DNA of 64,000 nt from NCBI GenBank assembly GCA_018292915.2, contig JACVVK020000444.1, positions 62,001 through 126,000 of the forward strand, given 5' to 3'. The notes beneath the pieces were generated by a model that was not told the DNA's origin, searched no databases, and saw nothing but the letters and a program-made list of their open reading frames with translations. Each line of letters begins with the position of its first letter. Position 1 is the first letter of the stretch. Positions 55,115 through 64,000 of this stretch are shown piece after piece. Source of the stretch: Batillaria attramentaria. Lineage: Eukaryota; Mollusca; Gastropoda; Batillariidae. Position numbers and translations under genes: made by a program.

Positions 55115-55252
55115 TCCTGTTCTACCATACCACGTATGGGTGATATCAAAGACGGTACAACGAGAAAAGGACCAGCACGAATATTTGGCCGCAGATCACT
55201 TCCCGAGCATTCAACGTTCAACACTCTACCGCTAGGCTATCTCGGTCTCCCA
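55115..55252 (-). mobile_element. SINE family S1, diverged minus-strand copy
   Basis: The reverse complement has GGGAGACCGAGATAGCCTAG, GGTAGAGTGTTGAACG, ATGCTCGGGAAGTG, GGCCAAATATTCGTGCTGG and TTGATATCACCCATACGTGG. Box B is degraded. No target duplication seen. Confidence 0.85.
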
Positions 55253-55258
55253 GAAGAA

Positions 55259-56215
<957 letters not shown>

Positions 56216-56279
<64 letters not shown>

Positions 56280-56300
56280 CACATCACATCACATCACATA
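56216..56300. repeat. (AC)n followed by (ACATC)n
   Basis: (AC)n to 56278, then about four ACATC pentamers. Confidence 0.95.
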
Positions 56301-59300
56301 AAACACAAAAAACCACTGCCAGTTTCTTATTTCTTCAGTGTTCTCCCTCCCGGCTCCCCAGTTCTCTGGTTCCTCTGGGTTCCCACGCCACAGGGGGAGG
56401 GCTCCCTCGCCACCCCTTCCCTCCCTCCCCACCCCATCAGGTTGAAGAGTGTGTCCAGAAATGCACGGACAATGTTCGATATTTTCCCTCCTCTGCTCGA
56501 TCCCACTCTTCTGACAGGGGAGATAATTGGCTCCAAATTGGTGCCGGTAGATAAAGTGGCCTGCCCCTCTCACGGAAGCCCCGAACGAGGCTCGTTGAGG
56601 TGGCCGCCTCCTCGCCACATAATGGTAATTTTGCAAGGGTGTGTTCGATTCGATCTGCCCATGAGAAGGCCGTGCGGAGAATTGTGCATGTGTAGTGTTT
56701 CAGGTCTGCAGACTTTTATGTGTCAGTCAAATGAATAATCAAGGCACTGTGGACACACTGATCCTCCCTTTTAGGCAACTGTTTCAGTGGCCAGATTTGT
56801 TAAGGAAAAAAATGTTTCTCTTCTCCAGTAGTTTAGTTTTCAACCTCCAAGCTGATCACTTTCTACTGGTGTGGAGTTTCCACTGTGCTTAAGGTTTATT
56901 CATACAAGCACCCTCAAGTTTATAATTTGTTGTGCTCTACTGTGTAACTTTATGATGGCGAATGTCTGACTGTATTAATGGACAAGAAGACACAACTTAA
57001 AACCAGTATTAATGAAAACCAACTCAGTGATCTTGATTTTCAAAGACTGCTGGACAGTTGAACCTTTTTTTAATTTGACCCTTGTTTTTTTATCTTCTTA
57101 TCCTTCTTCTTTTTCTTTTGTTTGGTTGATTTTTGGATTGGACCTTTAGCTTTTTGCCCTCTGTCCAAGATGACTTTAACGCTCCTGCTGTCTTCTTCAC
57201 AGTTGGCCAATTTTGCTCGAGTGTCCCACTCCTCTCATCTCCTTTTCCCGGCTTCCCATCACCGCTTGAATGTTCTCCATAGCGTTTAAAAAAAAAGTGT
57301 AGAGATGACATCCTTATATCATTGGCTGTTTTTCAGCTATAATATCACGCGAGCTGTTCCGCCAATTAAACCTGTCCTCCCTGCCAACAGCGTCCCCTGT
57401 CGCTCACTCACTCACAGCAAGGGGCAGTAATATCAGCAGCTCCAGTGACGCATCTCTCAAAACACAACATGACATTCTCCCCCCTCTCAACAGCTCATCA
57501 ATCGGGTTAGGGAGGAAATCGCCTCTCTCACACACACGCAACCCTGTCCCACAGCGCAGGCGAGTCAAATTTGGACAGGCCAGAAAAAGAAAGGGGAAGG
57601 GAGGGAGAGGACAGAACAAAAAAAAAAAAAAAAAAAAGCCTTGGCGGGATGTTTGTTTCCTAAAAAACTGTACATGACACGCTAGGGTTCTCCACAAAGA
57701 CGCAAGGGGCGCCTTCCAATTGCAGGCAGTGATTGGATTACGGCGTCTGCTAGGGTTCAGGAAATTGGGATTGGGGTGGAGGGTTATGGAGACAAGGTGG
57801 GTGAAGGGTGGCGGCGTGGGTGAGCAATCAATATGACGGGGGGCCAGGAAAGTTTATGTCGTTTATTAATTTCAGACTTGCGTAAATCACCATCCGTTTC
57901 CTTAAAAGCTCATCTGCCGACATCCCCAGCCTCATGAATCGCTGTGAGCTGTTTTAGTGGTGTCCAGCTGCGTAGATATAAACACAGGCAAATAATATAC
58001 AGCACCGCGCACGCTTGGACTGAGCAAAAAATGCCAAAACGCAAGCCGAAAAGCACAGCGTCTGCCACAGCCGCACGGGTCCTTGCAGTTCTTCTCGTCC
58101 GCACGCCCAAGAGGCGCCAGTATAATTAGACTATCTGTCGGAAGTAACTGACTGTGAACGATGCAAATCCTCACTACACAAAACTATATAACATTATTGA
58201 ACGCTAATATACTTTTTCCCCACTTCAAAGTTCGTTCAAAGCACAACATTGCCACGCAAACCACAAACGAATGGAACAGTTTTTTTGGGGTTTTTTTTTT
58301 ACTTATTCAAAGTTTAACACGTAATTTATATTTCACTCAGACCTCAGCTTGCCATTAAGCTAGACTAGCACGAGCGTACAGGCGTTTTCACAAGCGCAAC
58401 AGTTCCAAAAACCAAAACTGTTTTTCTTCCAACACTATTAATCTCCGAAGTAGCGAGTTTACGGGAAACACAACTGAAACACCGGAGAGGAATATTTCTT
58501 TTTGGTCGTCTTGTTTTCACTTCAAGCCAGTTCTTTCTTCTTCTTCTTCTTCTCCTTTTTTTTCCCCTCCCCGTTATATCAAAACTTTCCTGAATAGGAA
58601 TAAGATGTAAGGACGTCGCACACTTCGATAAAGCAGATACCTAGTTCGGGTCACCTAAGTGTGTTGCCGAGGAAGTCAGATATTTCTGCGCAGTGAAAAC
58701 GATTTTATCTGACGATGCACGTCTCTGTAGCTAAAGCTGAAAATGGAAGCTTGGCTCATTACATCACGAGTGCTGACGGTTTGTCAATGTTTGGATGACG
58801 GATATGCATCTAATGGGCGCGACTCTTCGTCATCCGCGTCTTGTTGGATTTGTTTTCTGTTTTCTTTTGGCCTGTTTGAGTTTGACTTGTTTTTATTATT
58901 ATTTTTTTTATTGTTGTTATGAAACCCTTTTGTAAATCTTCGACGCCTAGTGAGTTGTTGGGAAGGTAAAGTGCCCGTTTGGAATCCAGTGTTCCCTGTG
59001 ATTCCAAAATACAAGGGTCATTGGGACCCTCTCTCCGTATTTTTGAGGGTCCTTTTGCGAATTTTAAGGAGGCCATGGTCTTTGGGTATAAAAAGTCTGA
59101 AAGTCAAAACCATGTGTTGTTGTTGTTGTTGTTTACAAAAGCATTCAAGTTGGAGAGATGTACGTGAATTGTAGCGTGTCAGCGATAGCGAATTATGAGA
59201 GACGAAAAGCGTGCGTCCCTTATACGCGCTGGTCTCAGATTTGTACGTCAATTTAAGAGTTTTGTGCGTACAAATACGCACACCTGTGCGTAATCGGGAA

Positions 59301-60290
59301 CACTGGAATCACACTTAGAATCGAACGCCCGCGTGAAGTTTTAACGCCTCGAGAAATCATGTGGGATCTGCCAAAGGATGATACCATTGACCGTCATAAC
59401 TCTTTTCTAGCGTGTGAATATAATTTATCTTTGTATTAAACACCTGTATGCAAATATGAGAGCAAATATTTCTTCTTGGCAGACGGGGACGGGGGGCGGA
59501 GGGGGGTGGGGGTGGAGGGGAGGGGGTGGGGTGGGGAGAGGAGGGGAAACAAGACAGGCAGAAACGGAGACAAATAATAATGGAATAATTATAACCCATA
59601 ACACAAAGGCAAAAGTTTTAAGCGCAAGCGATTTCTCGAACATTTTGTTTGTTTCCAATTTGCAACCATAACACAGAGGAAAAAATAACTGAATACAAAT
59701 GCTTTTGTATACACAAAACAAAGACAAACACACGCACAGAGAAGGAGACTCGAGGGGAACGAGAGAGAGAGAGAGAGAGAGAGTCGCAGGCTTGGTCATC
59801 AACATCACTGCCACCCACTGAAGCAGAAAACCGATAGATAGGTTTGCGAAGAGCTGTCCGTATGTGCGTCAGAAGGTGGACATCGCATCCCCATCTGTCG
59901 TGAGCCCCGCTTCTCATCAAGCTCGTGCGATACCCGGGCTTAATGAATGCAAATGAGACTGGGCAAGGCAGGCCACATGTTGGTCAGGGAGCTTCACTGG
60001 AGATAGCGGGACACCGAGGGAAGGGAGGAGGGTGGTGAACAAGAGGGGGAAGGGAGGGAGAGGGAGGTGGCTGTCCTGAGGGACAGTGGACAGCTTCTAA
60101 TGATCCGAGGCGTCAGGATAGATCGCGGGTCAGTCCGACCCCACTACTTGTCGTTGTGGTTGGTGGTGATGTTGCGGCGAACCCTGGTGTGTTTTCGTTG
60201 TGGGTCTGAGATCCGTGAGATCTTGGTTGGCGTCTTCATCTGCCTTAGCGATCTACATCAGCCTCTTGAGTGCTGCATAATTATACCGCT
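56301..60290. other. Long non-coding stretch
   Basis: Presumed intron or intergenic DNA. T/A runs at 57066-57120, 57619-57638 and 58280-58300, TTC tract at 58538-58558, G-rich tract at 59486-59550, (GA)n at 59762-59783. None of the open frames shows a domain, and no cadherin cytoplasmic exon could be identified by eye. Confidence 0.45.
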
Positions 60291-60573
60291 CGTATGTCGT
60301 GTGGACACGTTCAGGACAGGCATGATTATATTACAAGGCATAATATATACATCAGCGGTCAGCTGACTGTTCCAGTTTCATTTCTTGCCCTTGGTACTGC
60401 GCGTTCTCGGCATGGTCTATAACTTGAAGCAGACGAAGCATGATGTGAGGACACGCTCAACACATGCATTTTTACTAGACAAATAAATATCAGCGGTCAG
60501 ATCAGCCATTTTAACTTCTTGCCATTGATTCTTGGATTTCTCTGTATTGTCTATTACTTTGAGGCAGACGAGG
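60291..60573. repeat. Degenerate tandem duplication, about 140 bp unit
   Basis: Unit 1 (60291-60438) and unit 2 (60439-60573) share GTGTGGACACGTTCA / GTGAGGACACGCTCA, TATCAGCGGTCAG (60352 and 60489), TTTCTTGCC / CTTCTTGCC, GTCTATAACTTGAAGCAGAC / GTCTATTACTTTGAGGCAGAC. Confidence 0.75.
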
Positions 60574-60835
60574 GAAGGAAACTTGATATTCTCTCTAATG
60601 GAACGTCTGACTCGAGGCCTACAAAAAAGGCATGCAATATATTTTTGCAAAAATAAATGGAGAACGCTATGTCTCATGATCAAGCTGATCGATATGTCAA
60701 ACGCGACAAATGGGAAAATACACACGTCCGAAAATAACAATGTAGGTGTCTAGCACACAGCAGTGCCAAAGACCAGTTAAAATTCGTGGGCAGTTCGCTT
60801 CGTTCGTTATTGGTCCAGCTTTCTCTAACTGACCC

Positions 60836-61002
60836 GGGGGAGCCGAGCTGGTAGGGCATAGGTCTTCAGTGCTCTTGTCGTGAGTTCGAACCCCTGCTGA
60901 CAGCCAGATGTTTTTGTTGGCTTTTTCCTCGTTGCCGCGTTTTTGTGGTGTCTGCCAGTATGTGGTGGAAAAGGACACTAAACCCCTAAACTCCCACCCA
61001 CC
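60836..61002 (+). mobile_element. SINE family S1, diverged copy
   Basis: GGGGGAGCCGAGCTGGTAGG head (shortened), GTGAGTTCGAACCCC as box B, GTTGGCTTTTTCCTCGTTGC, TATGTGGTGGAAAAGGACAC and a CCCACCCACC tail. Confidence 0.9.
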
Positions 61003-61141
61003 GTGGCCGTTGTCAGTACAGTAATGAAAACGCGACATCACCGCAGACTGACGTGGACTGATGAAGAGAAGAATGCCTGTTTGACACGACATGCGCTCGT
61101 CATTGTCGGCTCTGTCCACTTCTCACTCCTCATGTTAATCT

Positions 61142-62120
61142 CTCCATTGATATGCGCTTCAGGTTTCCGCCTGTTTGCATCTGCACCAGTCCCAGGAACA
61201 AGACCTCTGGTGGCAAAGACTTCTTAAAGCTCGCCACCGCATGTCCCGTTGCCTTGGTGATTTTGCAGAAATATCACCATTGATATTCGCTTCACTTTGG
61301 GTTTCAGCCTGTTTGCTTCTGCACCAAAGCCAGAGACAAGGCTTCCGACAGGAAAGAATTTCGGCAGTTTCGCTATGGCCTTCTCGACAATGGAATCTTC
61401 CGGTTGCCTTTTCAGTTTTGCACAAGTCTCACCATTGACATGCGCGTCACTTTAGGTTTCAGCTTGTTGGCTTCTGCACCAAAGCCAGAGACAAGACTTG
61501 TGATAGCAAACTTTCGGCACACGACTTTCGAAAGGAAAGGCGTCTCCTTAGCATTCTCTACCTTAGTTCGGGTAACCCATGAGTGATCGGGAAAGTCACA
61601 TCCTGGATTACAGGAGAGGGGCACCATGACTATCTCTACCCCAACGCTGAAGTCCATGATTGTTTCGTTGCCTCGGTAATTCTGCAGAAGTCTCACCATT
61701 GAAATGTTCTTAACTTCTTGGTTTAGGCTGTTTGACTTTGCACCAAAGCTAGAATTAAGTCATGTGACAGGAAAGACTTCCGGCAGTTTCAAGAACGTTC
61801 TCTACAATAGCATCTCCCGATTACCGCTGAAATTTTGCAGAAATTTCACTGTTGATCACTCAGCCTCATTGACTCTGCACCAAAACCTGAAACAAGACTT
61901 ACAGTAGGAAGGGTTCTCTGCTCCCAACGGCATCCCCCGTTGCCTCTGAAATTTTCCATAAGTCTCGCCATTGATTTGTGCTTCGGGTTTCAGCCTGTTT
62001 CGCTTTGCACCACGCTAGAAACAAGACTTTCTAACAGGAAAGATTTTTTTCAGTTCTCGCCGGCGTTCTCACCACCGCGACGCCATTTCTGTTGCCTCTG
62101 TAATTTTTCAGAAAATTCTG
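61142..62120. repeat. Degenerate tandem repeat array, six units of 119-264 bp
   Basis: Units begin near 61142, 61275, 61430, 61694, 61847 and 61966. Shared blocks in order: TCACCATTGATATGCGCTTC, TTTCAGCCTGTTTGCTTCTG, CACCAAAGCCAGA.ACAAGAC, GACAGGAAAGACTTCGGCAG, CGTTGCCTCTG.AATTTTGCA. Unit 3 carries about 100 extra bases. Open frames in it change phase from unit to unit, so it is not a protein repeat. Confidence 0.92.
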
Positions 62121-62739
62121 TACAGCCATCTTTTAAAAAAGTCTAAGCGCCATGCATTTAAAAGCCGCTTAGGCCCTTTCCTAGTCGACGGTATTTCTGT
62201 TTCCCTGACCGTGGTGTAATGAGGGGTAGGTTTGCCGTGATAGTGATGGATGTTCTCGCTCGTTTGCGTCCACCCTCAGCTGTTCTTAGGGTGATCGTTT
62301 ATGTCTCGCAACCTGTATTTTGCTGTAGAAGATTGCTTCACGCCCGCATTATACGTCGATATTTGCATGTCTTCATGCACCGCTCACGCTGATAGTGCAC
62401 GTTTCCGTGCATGTTTGCCCTTTCTGTGGCAAAGATCGGGTAGGGGAGTTGAAGGAATGTTGTTGATATTCGGCTGTGTGAGTCTGCGAGACTATTAAAT
62501 TCCTTTCGTGCTCTGAAATTTATAAATCACTTTACAAAATGGTCCCTCCGCGTACTGAACGTCTGCTCTTAATGGAGATGTACAATCTCTCTCCTCTCTC
62601 CTCGAATAACTAGCAAAGTATCTTCTAGAGCTATCTACAAGAGGACTAAGATGTCTGAGTGCATGTGAATTTGAGAATACTGGAATTTATATTCAAGTCA
62701 GTCTCCTGTCAGGTCGCAATTTTTCCACGTCGTTCTGCT
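62121..62739. other. Non-coding stretch
   Basis: Holds the short palindromic motif GTCTAAGCGC ... CCGCTTAGGCCC at 62141-62176. No gene. Confidence 0.4.
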
Positions 62740-63260
62740 GAAATCGCGGGTTCTTCAAGCTTCTTTGAAGTAAAGTACATTCAAAGCTCCGAATTGCATA
62801 GTCCTTGAAGGGCGTTCTTTATGTATTGGCTCGATGGACATATACAGGCTTTGTCAATGTCTTTGTCTCCTTTGGAAACATTTTCTGTAAATGCGCTCTC
62901 ATCTACATTTTTTTTTTAAAGTTGAGAGTACGCGAAAACTGAACGTCGGCAATTCAGATGAACATTAGTTGCTGGTCCTTCCAGCCTTTTTGAAGTGAGG
63001 TACATTCAAAGCTTCAAGATACATTGTCAGTTGTCCTCGAGGGAAGTTCTAGACACACGTCAGATGTGTCAGTGTCTTTGTCTCTGTTAGAAACATTTTA
63101 TGTAAGTGTGCTCTTAGTCTACAGCATTTTTTTTTTTAAATGAGTGTACGTGAAAAACGGAACATCGGCAATTCAAAGGAGCATTATTTGCTGCTAATTC
63201 CAGCCTCACTGAAATGGAGTACATTCAGATCGAGAGAAAAAACTGCATTCTTAGTTGTCT
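62740..63260. repeat. Degenerate tandem repeat, about 222 bp unit, 2.3 copies
   Basis: TTTGAAGTAAAGTACATTCA (62763) recurs at 62989 (TTTGAAGTGAGGTACATTCA) and near 63209 (ACTGAAATGGAGTACATTCA). Between them GTCTTTGTCTC, AAACATTTT.TGTAA, T run, AATTCAGATGAACATTA / AATTCAAAGGAGCATTA also recur. Confidence 0.85.
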
Positions 63261-63299
63261 TCGGTGATTTCTGTTTATTCTGTTTATTGTTCATAATCT

Positions 63300-63450
63300 T
63301 GCAGTGAAGTGCTTTGGAGCTCGCTCCTTCAAGTGTTCTGTCCCTGCTCTGTGGAATGCCCTGTCGCCATCTTTGAAATCCTGCACCTCCACCGAGTCTT
63401 TCAGGAGCCACTTGTACCCATCTTTTCTCAAAGTTCTGATGCAGCCTCCC
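63300..63450 (+). pseudogene. CR1-like LINE reverse transcriptase C-terminal remnant
   Basis: The frame from 63304 reads FGARSFKCSVPALWNALSPS followed by an S..SFRSHLYPSFLK region. This follows the well-known CR1/Jockey C-terminal pattern G-x-RSF-x(3)-P-x-LWN-x-LP ... SFK-x(2)-L. Nothing upstream keeps the frame, so it is a short remnant of a dead element. Recognised by eye only. Confidence 0.6.
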
Positions 63451-63549
63451 CCCCCCCTCCCGATTTTCCCGTTTCATCTTCAGGCACTACAAGCATGCTG
63501 TGCATGGAGTTACAAGACATCATCATGTGAATCGTCTTCATCTCCATTG

Positions 63550-63699
63550 AAACGGTGATAGAGCGTTAGACTTTCAACGCTTGTGTTGTGAGTTCGAATC
63601 GCGGCTGTGGCCAAATATCTGTGCTGGCCTTTTTCTCGTTGCCATGTCTTTGATCCACGCGTGGTGGAAAAGGACATTAAAATCCCAAACACCCACCCA
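63550..63699 (+). mobile_element. SINE family S1, diverged copy
   Basis: GGTGATAGAGCGTTAGACTT, GTGAGTTCGAATCGCGGCTG (box B), GGCCAAATATCTGTGCTGGC, GTGGTGGAAAAGGACATTAA and an ACACCCACCC tail. The first bases of the head are missing. Confidence 0.92.
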
Positions 63700-64000
63700 T
63701 TCATACGGAGTTCCTGTAAGGACACTGACGTCGTCGCCTCCAGCAAAGTTTGAATGCGACAGAGTACGCGATAGAGAAGACATCGTCAGTGATCAGAATG
63801 ACCCTCAAAAGACTTTCACAGACGTGTCTCGTCGCTTCCGCAAGTAGTAAAAGAGAAGAGGATGTCCGTACGAAGCTAAATAATGTATGGCTCCGCTGTT
63901 CGTCGGGACCGAGTGACCACCAGCAGCAAGGGGCCCTGGAGGGGTTTGGGTCTGATGGCGCTGGCAAGACGCTGACAGTAATCCCAATGGCCACAGGCCG
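63700..64000. other. Unassigned end of the window
   Basis: Overlapping open frames on both strands (63574-63847 +, 63701-63994 -) show no clear domain. The window ends inside this stretch. Confidence 0.3.

Overview
This 64 kb window looks like nuclear DNA of an animal, most likely a gastropod mollusc. That is an inference from three things: a large single-exon protocadherin ectodomain with metazoan splice signals, tRNA-derived SINEs, and a very high density of (AC/GT)n, (TC/GA)n and (AAC)n microsatellites. I see no prokaryotic features, no CRISPR array and no intact tRNA or rRNA gene.

Only one host protein-coding locus can be supported. A protocadherin exon lies at 51267-54358 (+), coding from 51556. 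It encodes a signal peptide, seven cadherin repeats, one membrane helix and the start of a cytoplasmic tail, and it ends at a clear phase-0 splice donor. One extra T at 52094-52096 breaks its frame. A GC- and CpG-rich stretch at 7.1-7.35 kb, with CCAAT and GC boxes and followed by a good splice donor at 8244, could be its distant promoter and non-coding first exon, but this link is unproven. Downstream cytoplasmic exons were not found.

The rest is intronic or intergenic DNA built mostly from mobile elements and local duplications. There is a 5'-truncated RTE-like LINE (23.56-26.28 kb, minus) with one long open frame, and a small CR1-like LINE C-terminal remnant (63.3 kb). One tRNA-derived SINE family with an (ACCC)n tail has nine recognisable copies (2.9, 10.4, 14.7, 16.1, 43.7, 50.3, 55.1, 60.8 and 63.6 kb), three of them with perfect target-site duplications. 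A second SINE family with a tRNA-Arg(UCG)-like head sits at 47.2 kb, with a truncated relative at 41.2 kb. Several retroposon families end in simple repeats: (ACTC/ACTA)n, (AACC)n, (GA)n or (TC)n, (ATC)n, (ATT)n and (GAATT)n. There are five MITE-like elements with terminal inverted repeats (0.18, 1.9, 4.6, 34.4 and 40.1 kb).

The most striking element is a 616 bp near-complete palindrome (17530-18145) flanked by a perfect 11 bp duplication. A probable deleted relative at 10.3 kb has itself been invaded by a SINE. The window also holds about nine unrelated, strongly decayed local tandem repeats with 80-230 bp units (8.3, 15.3, 19.3, 34.0, 36.2, 48.2, 60.3, 61.1-62.1 and 62.7-63.2 kb).
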